Below, in pieces: positions 1 through 14,600 of a stretch of 64,000 bases of DNA. Below the pieces are notes generated by a model. It saw only the letters and a list, made by a program, of their open reading frames with translations, had not been told where the DNA came from and ran no database searches. The position numbers were made by a program, and so were the translations under genes. The DNA comes from Anaeromyces robustus (lineage: Eukaryota > Neocallimastigomycota > Neocallimastigomycetes > Neocallimastigales > Neocallimastigaceae). The stretch lies in NCBI GenBank assembly GCA_002104895.1, contig MCFG01000138.1, positions 74,501-138,500 on the forward strand. Reading direction: 5' to 3'. The stretch's first letter is position 1. Every line of letters starts with the position of its first letter.

Positions 1-2399
<2,399 letters not shown>

Positions 2400-3200
2400 A
2401 TATTTATTTATTTTTTTATATAACTTACAAAAAAAGCTAATAATTAGTTAACATTATAAATCAATTACATAATCAAATTATATCAATCATTCATTTAATC
2501 AATTAATTAATTAACCAAAACAAAAACAAGCAAGCAAGCAAACATACGTACAAAAAAAAAAAAAAAAAAAAAAAAAGAAAAATAACAAACATTAACTATA
2601 TATTTTTTTTCATAATAATATTTATTTATTATTATTATATAATATTATTTTTTGTTTTTCTTTGTTATTTTTATTCTTTTTTTTTTTTTTATTATATTAA
2701 TTTTTTTTTCTATTATTATATTAATCTATTACATTTTTTTTATTTTTTTTATTTTTTTTATTTTCTTATTAATCTATTAATTTAAATTTTTTATTTATAT
2801 ATAATTAAAATAAAAAAACTGCAAATATAATTATTTAAAAAAAAAAAAAAAAATTAAAAATGTCTTTTATATACATTCTTTATGTTTTTATTTATTTATT
2901 TATTTATTTTTTATTTTTTTTTTATTTTCTATTTTAATTTAATTTATTTTTATATTTAATTATTTATTTTAAATTTGTTTTTACTACTATTATTAATACA
3001 GAAAAAAAAAAAAAAATTTTTTTTCAATATTTTTAATATTTCTAATATAGTATAGTATTATATATATTTGATTTTATAAATTATAACACATATTTTAATT
3101 GTTGATTTTATTGATTTTAAAAAATCAGTTTTATTATTTAAAAATATATAAAAAATTTTTTTAAGCAAAATATATCTTTTATATATATATATATATATAT
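2400..3200. other. intergenic, convergent 3' ends
   Basis: This AT-rich spacer separates the converging MCM3 and helicase genes. It holds long A and T tracts (for example about 2551-2576 and 2838-2853), suitable for 3' UTR/poly(A) signals for both genes. No coding pattern was seen. Confidence 0.7.
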
Positions 3201-6197
3201 TTATCTCAAAGAAAGAATGACTTCCATAATGTATTCATAATGTTTAACCATATTATTAGGTATCATATGAAATACAATATCATTTCTATTACAAATAGCC
3301 ATTTTTTTTCTATCAGATCTTTCACTTGCAAGATTACCAAGATGTTCACCTCCACATATTTCAAAAGCAACTAATGGTTTTTCAATTAAATTTTCATTTT
3401 CATCTTTTACCGAAAATAAAACTAAATCAAATTCTAAATTTTTATATTGTGGTGATCTTTCATTTCTTAAAAATTTCGATACTATAATATTCCTTTTAGC
3501 TTTAAATTTTTTATAACATGAACAAAAATGGGAAATGGTTTTATAAAATTCATCTTCTGCTATACTACCATTAGAATAACCTATTTCTATTCTTATAGAT
3601 TCATTTGGTGGAATAATCATATTACCTTCATTTTTAACATATTGTATAAGATTAAAAATATCATCATTTTTATCAGAAAATTTATCTATACAAGTTGTAT
3701 CTGCGGCAATGACTAATTTAGATTTAGCTCTTGTTACCCCTACATTAATCAATTCAAAATTATTTTTTACCCATTCATAGGTTTTTTTACTTGTTTTTTG
3801 TGATATAGCTAATGAAAAAATAATAGTTTTTTTTTCAGCTCCTTGTAAAGAATGAATTGTACCACATTGAATATCATTAATATTTGAAGATTTTAACATA
3901 TTTTCTATTAAAAGTTTTTGATTTACAAATGGTGTAATAATATAAGCATCATGTACATCATTTCTTTTTATATATTGAATAATGGCTGATGCTTCATCAT
4001 AAGCTTCATTTTTATTTTTTACATTTTGATTCATAACATTTACCAATTCTAATTGTCCTTCTTCTCTTGTATGGATTAAATCTAAGGAATTATTGTAATA
4101 TCGTTGATTGGAAAAATTTATAATTTTTCGACCACAACGATAATGATAACCTAATAAAATATTTTTAGAGATTTTATCATTTTCAGTCATAACATGGAAA
4201 ATAGAATGGGTTTTATAATTGTAGGATTCTTTAACATTATATTTTTCCATTAAAATTATATTTACATTTTCTTCTAAAACTATCACTGGTTTTAATTGTT
4301 TTGGATCACCAATTAATAATAATGTTTTAGCTTTAGTAATAGGTATTAAAGCAGTAGCTACATTACATTGTCCTGCTTCATCCATAACTACTAAATCAAA
4401 CATAAATCTTGGAGTACCTAGTTTTCCTGTTGATATATTCGTAGAAAAAATTACAGGAAATACTTTTGTTAATAGTTTCATATTACTATCATCGGAACAC
4501 CATCGATTAAATTCTATTACTCTTTTTTTATCATCTTCCATATTACAAATACATATTAATTCATTATATTTAGGTTTTTTCAATTTTGATATATATTTTA
4601 AAGATTTATAATAAAAATATTGAGTGAGTAAATAATTATTATCTATTGAAGTATATAAATCTTTCAATTGTTCATTTGTTATTTCTGGTATTGTTTCTAA
4701 TTCTTCTCTTAAAAGTCTAATTTTTTCTTTAATTTTTAAATAGGATTCACAAAAATTATCTTCATTTTCTTCAAAAGCTTCAATTAATTTTTCAGAACAT
4801 CTTATACTTTCTTCAATTTCAAAACGTTTTTCTTGTTTTTCTAAGGATTCAATTAAATTGGATTGATAACTATCATCAAAAATTCTTATATTACTTAATA
4901 ATTCATCCATTCTATTATTATTATTATCAATTGGTATATTATAAAAATCTCGAATTTTTAATGTTGCCATTTTAACTTCACTATTTTTACCTAATCTTAA
5001 ATATGGAAAGGGTATAGAATTATTACAATAACTTAGTGATAATTTTTCAATTATACCATCTACTGGTTTATTATTGGAAGAACAAATAAGTGTAGTTTTA
5101 TCATTATAAAAGGAACTTAAAATGACATTTAAAATGGTTTGAGTTTTCCCTGTTCCTGGTGGACCATGAACATAGGTTATAGGATATTTCATAGCATTAT
5201 ATAATACTCTCATTTGATTAATATTTATACGATCATCATAAATAATAAGAGAAGGTTTCTTTTTTTTTTTATAATTTCTTTTGGTAAAGTTACCAAAAAA
5301 GGATTTTAATGGTATTGGTAAATTTTTTGCTTGATATTTTTCTTCAATCACTTGAAAAGTTTCCTTTAATTTTACTTTTATTTCACGTTCTAAAAGCATA
5401 ATTTCAGGTTTTGTATTTATATATTCACCATATTTTAAATTCTGAATAATAAGGTCATGATATTCCATATATCTTTCAGAAAATGTTTCTGTAAATTCAT
5501 CTATATCCATATTTATATAATTAAATAAGGAATGTCTTCTTCCTTCAATCATAAAACTATAATTAAACCTTAAATCATGATTAGCAATTAATGAATTTTG
5601 TTTGGGATCAAAAGTTAATTCATAATAACCTACTACATATTTCTTTTTATTTATATCAATAGAAAGTTTATTAATAGCTAAAGTATAATATTTATTTGAA
5701 ATGTCACTAATATTATAATGATAGATATCTGCTATAATTTTTTTAGTTTGAAACTCTTCTAATGGAAGTTTGAAATTTTCCATTAATTTTTCTAAATCAA
5801 TTCCAGGTACACATGTATATTCTGATTGAGTTGGATCATTATCCAAATAATTACATTCTTCATAATAATTAAGTATATTATTATTAAAATGATCATAATT
5901 TAACCATTCACATTTTTCAATGTTATTTTCTATTTTTGATATAAGTTCTTCAGGTCTTTCATAAGATGTAAATTCTATAATTTCTGCTTCTAATATACTT
6001 TCATAAGTAATCCATGTTTCAAAAGTATTTAAAGCTCTTTTATCATTAAATACAGATACTTTTAATTTATGATGATCAAAATCTATATCTTGTACTGCAA
6101 TCCAGAAAAATGTATTTTCATTACGATTATTAATATAAGATATATTTAACCATTTACATTCTTTTATTCCTTTAGAAATATTGTCTCCTATGTTCAT
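3201..6197 (-). CDS. SF1 (UPF1-like) helicase with C-terminal PD-(D/E)xK-like nuclease domain
   Basis: A 998-residue intronless ORF. Helicase motifs in order: Walker A GPPGTGKT (about 345-352), Walker B DEAG (about 606-609), motif III GDPKQLKP, motif IV region YHYRCGRKI, motif V GTIHSLQGAE and motif VI NVGVTRAK (about 816-824). The DEAG box and GDPKQLKP are typical of the UPF1/SMG/AAA_11-AAA_12 group of superfamily 1. A charged, probably helical insert (about 440-580) lies between motifs I and II. The C-terminal 100 residues look like a restriction-endonuclease fold of DUF2726 type: FDLVLF, then PLVAFEICGGEH and a basic SERSDRKK helix. The usual lysine after E-x is a Cys here, so nuclease activity is doubtful. 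N-terminal 330 residues are not recognised. The architecture resembles bacterial defence-type helicases, so transfer from bacteria is a reasonable inference. Helicase call is firm; substrate unknown. Confidence 0.9.
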   Translation of the reverse strand: MNIGDNISKGIKECKWLNISYINNRNENTFFWIAVQDIDFDHHKLKVSVFNDKRALNTFETWITYESILEAEIIEFTSYERPEELISKIENNIEKCEWLNYDHFNNNILNYYEECNYLDNDPTQSEYTCVPGIDLEKLMENFKLPLEEFQTKKIIADIYHYNISDISNKYYTLAINKLSIDINKKKYVVGYYELTFDPKQNSLIANHDLRFNYSFMIEGRRHSLFNYINMDIDEFTETFSERYMEYHDLIIQNLKYGEYINTKPEIMLLEREIKVKLKETFQVIEEKYQAKNLPIPLKSFFGNFTKRNYKKKKKPSLIIYDDRININQMRVLYNAMKYPITYVHGPPGTGKTQTILNVILSSFYNDKTTLICSSNNKPVDGIIEKLSLSYCNNSIPFPYLRLGKNSEVKMATLKIRDFYNIPIDNNNNRMDELLSNIRIFDDSYQSNLIESLEKQEKRFEIEESIRCSEKLIEAFEENEDNFCESYLKIKEKIRLLREELETIPEITNEQLKDLYTSIDNNYLLTQYFYYKSLKYISKLKKPKYNELICICNMEDDKKRVIEFNRWCSDDSNMKLLTKVFPVIFSTNISTGKLGTPRFMFDLVVMDEAGQCNVATALIPITKAKTLLLIGDPKQLKPVIVLEENVNIILMEKYNVKESYNYKTHSIFHVMTENDKISKNILLGYHYRCGRKIINFSNQRYYNNSLDLIHTREEGQLELVNVMNQNVKNKNEAYDEASAIIQYIKRNDVHDAYIITPFVNQKLLIENMLKSSNINDIQCGTIHSLQGAEKKTIIFSLAISQKTSKKTYEWVKNNFELINVGVTRAKSKLVIAADTTCIDKFSDKNDDIFNLIQYVKNEGNMIIPPNESIRIEIGYSNGSIAEDEFYKTISHFCSCYKKFKAKRNIIVSKFLRNERSPQYKNLEFDLVLFSVKDENENLIEKPLVAFEICGGEHLGNLASERSDRKKMAICNRNDIVFHMIPNNMVKHYEYIMEVILSLR

Positions 6198-6599
6198 TTT
6201 TCCATTTTATTTAATTAATTTTAATAAACTAAATCCTACTATTAATATATTGTTTTTTCGTTTTTTCAATTAATCGAAATATATTTTTTCAATATACATT
6301 ACAAAAAAAAATATATATATATGTATACTTTCAATGAATTATAAAAAAAAAGATAATATAAAAAATTGACAACATTTATTATAAATAAAGTTTATCAATA
6401 ATAGTAAAAATATATAATTCTCATCTCATTTTTCTCCTTTCTTTTAATTAAATATTTAATTAAATATAAACTTTACCAAACATACTATTATATATAATAT
6501 ATGGTATTTTTTTTTCTTAACATTAAGTATTATTTTTCCCATTTTATGTCAGTTGGTTATTCATTAATTTATATATATATATATATATATATATTTACC

Positions 6600-6653
<54 letters not shown>

Positions 6654-7528
6654 TCTCCAATAGTAATTAAAATATAAAAAACGGATAAGAAATCAGTGTT
6701 ATAAATTTCTGAAAATTCAAGAAAATTAGTTAATTTATTATATACATAATATATTTATATGAAAATTTATTTATAATAATAATAAAAAAAATATTTTTAT
6801 TTTAAAACCTTTTTACTTTATATTTTAATAGAATATGATTTTAAATCAAACTAAACTAATAAAAAAAAAGTAAAATAAAATCAATAATATTAAATTATTA
6901 TTTATAATAATATTTGTTGTTATGATTTCCTTAAAAAAAACAACGAAATATACAACATTGAACAATATTTAAAATAATATCCTTTTATGTATTAATTAAT
7001 ACTTTAATATATATATATAATATTAAAACCTTTTTCATTCATAACAATTATGGTCATTATAAAAATATAATATAATTTTTTTCTATCTTTTTTTCATCAT
7101 TTTCAATAATATTTTTTTTTTAAAAAAAAACTTATATGTATTTAACATATTATTATATGCTTTAAATTCAATGATAAAATAATTTATAATGTCATTTTTT
7201 TGAGTAGTTTATAATATTTTTTTTATTTTTTATTATTATTTTTTTTATTTTATTAATATAAATTCATTTTTCATTTTTAAAATATACTAATATATTTTTT
7301 TAAAGATAATTTATTATATTCTAAAGAAGATCTTCAAATTTATTATTAATAAATTAATTAATTTTTATTTATTTTTTTTTCTTATTTCTTTTTTTTGTTT
7401 CTTTTATATTTAAACTTTCCCACTTTTTCTTATATATAAATAAAAAAAGGTGTTTCAAATTTATTTATATTTTTATTTCTTTTTGTGGTAATTATTATTA
7501 TTTATATTTTTATAGTATTCAGTTTGAT
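6198..7528. other. intergenic AT-rich spacer with (TAA)n microsatellite
   Basis: This spacer is upstream of the helicase and downstream of the coactosin gene, so it should hold the helicase promoter (just above 6197). A (TAA)n run lies at about 6600-6651. The rest is A/T tracts and no coding was seen. Confidence 0.7.
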
Positions 7529-8141
7529 CTAATAGTTAGAAGTTTGTCTATCATAGTTAGCACCCATAGCCTTAGTAACAGCTAACATAACAGTGCTTTC
7601 TTCTAAATCTTCTGGAATAGTAGCGTTAATTTCAACAGCAAATGATTTGAAGACAGTCTTAACATCAGAAATATGAATAGATAATTTAGCCTTTCTCATG
7701 ACCTTAACCTTAGAACCACACCAACTGACAAAGACAAACTTAGTTCTTTGAGATAATGGATCATTGGAAGCATTAACTCTAATGAAACCAAAAGCAGCTT
7801 GATCTTGCTTACAATTGCTCTTGAATTCAGAAATACCACCAGTACCAGTAGCAGAAACCTTTAATTCATCAGTCTAATATTAATAATAATAAATAAAAAA
7901 ACAAAAATAAAATAAAAAATTTTTTTTTTTGGAATAAGTATAATGTTTTTTTTGGATTTGAATATTCGTTTTTTTTTTATTTAACATAAAAAATTTTATT
8001 TAAAATAATAATATATTTTATTATTTTTTTGAACAAATTACCTTATCATCAACATATTCTAATAAAACCCACATCATTGGGTCTTTGTCATCACGAATCT
8101 TGTCGTATGATTGTTTAATCTATTATGGGTGGGGTAATTGT

Positions 8142-8175
<34 letters not shown>

Positions 8176-8546
8176 TAAATTTTTATTATTGTTATTTTAT
8201 TTTTTTTTATATTATTCAATTGCAATATATAAATTTTTTTTGATAACATATTTATTTATAATTGATATTATTATACATAAATATTTATTTAAAGGAGATA
8301 TTAAAAAAGATATGAATAGTAATAAATAATTAGTATACTTTATTTTAAATATATATATTTTATTTTAATTTTTCTCTTTTTTTTTCATTTTTTTTTCTTT
8401 CTTTCTTATATAATTTTCATTTTCATTTTTATTTTAATTCTTTTTTTTTTTTTTTTTAGTAATGTTTTTATATTTTAATCTTATTTTGAATATAATAATA
8501 ATAATAAATCATATATTACTTCTGGGTCAGCAACAAGTTTACTCAT
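7529..8546 (-). CDS. coactosin-like protein (ADF-H domain actin-binding protein)
   Basis: A three-exon gene on the minus strand that no single reading frame shows. Exon 1 is 8520-8546 (MSKLVADPE), exon 2 is 8042-8119 (IKQSYDKIRDDKDPMMWVL...) and exon 3 is 7529-7873, ending GANYDRQTSNY and stop. All joins are GT...AG in phase 0 on the minus strand. The product is 149 residues, the usual length of coactosin. Diagnostic stretches are GGISEFKSNC, YGFIRV-like FGFIRVNAS, RTKFVFVSWCG, KVMRKAKLSIH and the C-terminal GANYD, which separate coactosin from cofilin. Coactosin binds F-actin in the cytoplasm and opposes capping rather than severing filaments (family knowledge). Codons such as AAG, GTC and TCC are used far more than in neighbouring genes, suggesting high expression. 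Confidence 0.9.
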
Positions 8547-11500
8547 TTTATTTATATATATATATTAAATTAAAAATGAAAGATTTTATAGATGATAATA
8601 ATTAATGAAAAATTATTTCTGAAAGAAACTGAAAATAAATATTTAAAAAAAAAAATAGAAAAAAAAGAAAAGAAAAAAAATTTTTTATTTTCACTGAAAA
8701 AAAAAATTAAACAAAATAAAAATAAAATGTAAAAATAAAAATAAAAAAAAAAACAAAACAATGAAAAAGTATAAATTTTAAAAATTATATTTTACTTTAA
8801 TTTTATTTATATTTATTTTATTGTTATATTTAAAAATATCTTTTTTAATTTTTTTTTTTAAATTTTTTTTTTTAAAAAAAGTTAAATATATAATAATTTT
8901 TTTAAAGCTATTTTAAAAAAAATACTATATAACATTAAAAAAAAAGATTAACAAGTCTCTTAATTTATTATTAATGATTATTATTAATAATTATATTCCC
9001 ATTAATAATTTAGTTTTTTAAAATAAAAGTAGATACTGATATTATTAATAATAAAAAATATAAACAAAAGAAAAATATCAATTAAAAACAAATAATATCA
9101 TAATATTATTGTTATTAATTTTTTTAATATATATATATATATATAATAATAATATAAGATTTTAATCAATATTATTAAGCGAAAGTTATATATGTACAAA
9201 GTCAATAAAATTTTGATCAATATCACTAAATCACTAAATAAAATTAATTATAAAAAAAATTTTTTTTTTTCTTTTATGATTAATTATATCTTTATTTTTA
9301 ATTTTAAATTTATTATTTTTATTATAGAATTTTACAATGAATTTATTATAAAAATAAGTTTTTTAATATTTTAAATAAAATAATTAAATATCTTAAAATT
9401 TTAAAAATAAACTTCTTTTAAAAAAATTTAAAATCAAAAAAAGAAAGACTAATAAGAACAAAATATGATAATAAAACTTTTTAATTGAAATTTTAATTTT
9501 TTTATTTTTTTTAATAAATAAAATAATATTTTTATTTATTTTTACATTATAAAAAAATAAAATTTTCAAGTTTAATAATTCAATTTAGCTTGATTATTTT
9601 TAAAAATTTTCAAAAATAAAATAAAAAATCATTATTAAAAAAGATGTTAAATTATGAATATATAACTTTATTTTTTAAGAATAATATGAGACATCTTTTA
9701 AAAAGTATCATATAAACATTTAAAATTAAAAGCAATTATATAATAAAAAAATAAAAAAGAAAATAATCATTAAATTATATTATTTCAAAATTGATAATTA
9801 TTATTATTATTATTTTTATTATTACTCTATTACAATAATAAATGTACATTTGAAATAATTAAGAAGCAATTTTTAATAGACATAAAAAAGAAAAGTAATT
9901 TATTGAAAAATAAAAAATAAAAAACAAAAAATATTATATATATAATAAAAAAAAGTGAAAAAATAAAATAATTAAATATATATAAAAAAAAAGAAAAAAC
10001 ATATATATATATAAATGAAAAGAAAAGAAGAAATTTAAAATTATAATTAAGTATATAAATATAATTAAAGTTTATATTTAAATATATATATATATCAAAA
10101 TATTTTATAAATATCAAAACTTGAATCTTTTTTTTTAACATTTAATAATAATATGTATTCCGATTTTTTAAAAATAATAAATAAATTATAGTTATAATTA
10201 TTAATAAAAAATATATTATGATGATATTTGATTTTTACTTATTAAAGATTCAAAAAATAATATTATTTATATTAAAACATTAAATCTTATTCATATGTTA
10301 TTATTCTTATAATAAGTAATAGTCATTAAAAATATTAATCTATGAAATTTATAAACTTTATATATATATATATATATGTTAATATTATATTTATATATTT
10401 AATAATCTATGTTTTTTTTTGTTATTAAATAAATTACATAATTTTAAAAAATGAATTATAATAAAACTTGATAATTATTTTATAAAATTATATTTTATAT
10501 GATTTAAAAATAAAAATATTAAAATAGTTATATATAAACTTTAAATTTATTAAAATAGTTAAATAATATTTTTTTTTTCAATATGTATGATTTGATATTA
10601 ATAAAAAAATGTTTTTTTTTATTAATAATAAAAGAACATCTTTATATATATATTTTATAATTATATATAATTAAAATATTTTATTTTTTTATCATTATGT
10701 ATTATTTTTTGATATTAATAAAAAATGTTTTTTTTTATTAATAATAAAAGAACATCTTTATATACATATTTTATAATTATATATAATTTTTTTATTAACT
10801 TGTTTTTTTTTCAATTATTTATGATTTTTTGATTTTAATAAAAAAATGTTTTTTTTTTTTATTAATAAAAAAAGATTATCTTTATATATATATTTTATAA
10901 TATATATAATTTTTATATTAACTTGTTTTTTTTTACAATAATAAAAATTAATATGAGCAAATTTATTAATTGTGTCTTTTACTTAATAAAATATTTAGTT
11001 TAATAAATCAATAATACAATTTTATATTATTGTAAATGAAATCTTATTTTAAAGTCATATATATTATTAAAAATTTGTTATCAATTTGTTAAAGTAAATA
11101 GTAAATTCAAGTAACTTTTTTTTCTTGATATTATTATTATTATATATATATTTTTTTTTTATTCTATTACTATTATTAAAAACATTAGGTTAACTAACCT
11201 ATTTGATTTGTGATTTATTTTTTTATTATAGGATTTATTAGATTTTTTAATATTTCATACAGTTTTTTTAAATTTTTAAATATTTTTTTTATATATATTT
11301 ATATTAATAATAAAACAAAATAGAATCTTTAATTCTTTAAATTGTGTTGTGTAACACACTAGAAATTTATTATAAATAAAATCATTAAGTGGATTATTTT
11401 ATTTTCATTTTTTAATTTATTTCTTAATTAATAATTAATAACGCCTTATTTTATTAGTTAAAATTTTTGTTTAATATTATTTATTATTATTAAAACAAAA

Positions 11501-11673
11501 ATTTAAATATTAGAAAATAAAATATTATTAAGATACATATAAATTATAAGATTAGAAAAACAATTTTAATAATAAGAAAAAATAAATAAATATTTTTTTT
11601 GTAATATTTATTTATTTATTTATTATTATTATTACAATTATAATTTCATTATTCTACATATTTTTAAGTAAAT
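8547..11673. other. 3.1-kb AT desert
   Basis: This stretch contains the coactosin promoter at its left end and the ankyrin-gene promoter at its right end. Short open frames at 9192-9374 (+) and 9830-10141 (-) are Phe/Ile/Lys/Tyr strings expected by chance at this base composition. A three-copy tandem repeat is listed separately. Nothing else was recognised. Confidence 0.6.
10571..10930. repeat. three-copy tandem repeat, about 118-bp unit with internal hairpin
   Basis: The segment TTGATATTAATAAAAAA... followed by ...TTTATTAATAATAAAAGAACATCTTTATATA... occurs three times, anchored at 10592, 10709 and 10829, giving spacings of 117 and 120 bp. Each unit holds an inverted repeat, ATTAATAAAAAA and TTTTTTATTAAT around ATG, that can fold into a stem. 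Copies one and two are nearly identical; copy three has diverged. Confidence 0.8.
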
Positions 11674-14600
11674 ATGAATAAAGAAGAAATAAAACAAAAT
11701 ATTAGTTCATTATTAAAAAATAATAGGGTTACTGAATTGAAAAAATATCTTAAAGATAATGAAATTCAAATTAATCAATTAAATAATAAATTCTTTGATA
11801 TTTTAATATATTCCATTGAAAATGATGTTTCAATTAATTTAATAGAATTTTTAATAAATAATGGTAAATATAAAACATTAAATTATGTTTGCTGTGAAAG
11901 TCTAAATAATACAAATAAGACTCCATTATCAACTGCCATTAATAAACATAATTTTGAAATTGCTAATTTATTAATAGATTATGGTGCAGATATAAATTTT
12001 ATACCTTATAATACCCTTAAAACAGTTCTTGATGTAAAAAATGCGAAATATATTTTAAATAAAAATTTAAAAATAGCACAGACATTATTGTCAGAATTAA
12101 TAAAAGATAATTTAAATTTTTTCTTAAAACAAATTTTTAAGAATTATTATTTTAATAATTCAATTATTTTAAATTTACTTACTTATTATAAAAATAAAGT
12201 AGTGTTATCTGATAAACAATTAAATGATATTTTAGTTAATGAAAAAGAAAAAGATTTTAATAAATCATTATATAAAGTCGCCATTGATAGTCGAAATTAT
12301 GAAGTTATTAATATTTTTAATGAAAATGGTTTCCTAAATAAAAATATTATATTAAATGATTTTTATGATATATTTAAAGGTTGTGATAGGGATACAAGAA
12401 TAGAATTTTTAAAAAAAGTTGAAAATCGAGAAATAACAATTCCAAGTAAAAACGAATTTCTTCAAAAAATAAGAAATATTGTTACAGAATCTGAAAAAGA
12501 AGAATATATTTTAAATTTAATTAAAACCAATAGTGTTATTAAACTTAAAAGATATATAAGAAATAATGATATTCAATTATCTTCTTTCTTTTTCAATAGT
12601 AAATATGATGAATCGAAAGATATTTTAAAATTTTTAATTGAAAATAGTGTTTCCATAAAAATGTTAGAATATATTATTCAACAATGTAATTATGAACATT
12701 TTGATTATAATGTATTAACCAAAGACGGTGAAAGTGTTCCCTTACTTTATTTTACACTTTCTGAAAATAAATATAAAATTTTCGATTATTTAATAAAATT
12801 AGGTGCTGATATAAATTATGGTAATATTTTAACTTGTTTATATAAAAATCAACTATTTAATAATAAAAATTTAAAATATATTTTGAATAATGATTTTTAT
12901 ATCACTTCAACAAAAATAGAGGATTTTATTGTCAATAATGAATTAGATATACTACAAAAAATTCTTAAAGGTTCTTCGTATAACAATTTATTTATAATAA
13001 ACTTACTTAATTTGTATACAAATAAAAAGCCATTATCCAATCATGAATTACAATGTTTGTTAGATAAAGAGAAAAATAAATTAAGTCTTAATAAATCTAT
13101 TTATAAGTTAGCTTTGAATCAAAAGGATTATAATGCCATTAAGATATTATATAATAATGATATTCGAAGACAAGATATAATTTTAAATGAAATTTATCAA
13201 TTATTAGAGAAGGAAGAAAGAACATCTAATAATGGAAACTTAATGATGTTTATAGAAAAAATTAGAAATAAGGAATTAAATATTTCGATCGATGAAAATT
13301 TATTAAAGAATTTTGATCATATTGAAGAAAAAAGGGATACTATAAAAAATTTTATTAAAATGAATAATTTAACCGAATTAAAAAATTATATTAAAAAAAA
13401 TCATATTGTTATATCCTATTATAATAATGAAAATTTTGATTTATTACTTTATGCTATGGAAAAGGATTGTTCTTTAGATATCATAAAATTTATTATTCCT
13501 TATTACGATTCATTAGATTATAGTATTAATGATAAAAATACTCATAACTTTAAATCACCATTAACTTGTGCTATTTCTAATAATAAATTTGAACTAACTA
13601 AATTATTATTAAAATCAGGGGCAAACATTAATTATAAAATTCATGATTCAGATATTATCTATAAATTTTATAATGAACATTTATTAAATCGTCAAAATTT
13701 ATATTTTATATTGAATAATGGATATGTTATCACTGCAAAATTAATGACAAGTTTAATTCGTAATAATAAAAATGATTTATTAATGAAAATATTTAATTAT
13801 TATATTTTTGATAATACATTTATTTTAAAATTACTTAGCATTTCAAAGAATAAAATTTTATTATCTCATGATCAATTAAATCAAATCATTTTAAAGGAAA
13901 AATCAAAAATTATTATAAAACATGAATGGTATTTTGAAGCTTTATATTATAATAATAATAAGGCTATAGAAATTTTTTCTCGTAATGCTTTCATTAATTC
14001 TGATCTTTTTTTTAATAAATTTGAAATGTATAAATTAATGGATAAAGCTATTTATGAACATAATTATTCTTTAATAAAAAAACTATTTACTTCTAAATTA
14101 TTTGATTCCGAACATTTTAATATTGAAGAATATTTACAATCGACAAGAATAAAATATCGTTTAGATATCGTAGAATTTTTCATAGAAAAAATATTGACGG
14201 ATGAATCATTTGATTATAAAACTACTAATTTTGAAAATATTTTATTAAATATAAGTGAAATTAATAATATGACTTATAACATTTTAAGATTTTTCATTCA
14301 AAAATCTATAAATCATCAAACTTTTGATTTTAAATATATTAAATTGGATAAAATATTATTAATTATGAATAAAATACGTGAAATTAATGAAATTGATAAA
14401 TTAAGTTATTTTAAATTATGTGAATTTCTTATTGAAAATTCTCTTCATCATAGATCATTTGATTTTAAAAATATTTCCTTTGAAAATTTATTATCAATTA
14501 TTAGTAAATATCATCATAATAATAAGGATGATTCCGATTCATCATTCTTTTATGATTTAATGGAGTTAACTATTAATAATTTTTTAAATCATAAAACATT

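Noticed and set aside
9192-10141. Small open frames of 60 and 103 codons in the desert upstream of the ankyrin gene
   Set aside because: They are Phe/Ile/Lys/Asn/Tyr strings with no domain, no codon bias and no splice partners, as expected by chance in such AT-rich DNA.
11180-11205. Small palindrome TAGGTTAACTAACCTA
   Set aside because: Six-base arms are too short to separate from chance in this sequence.
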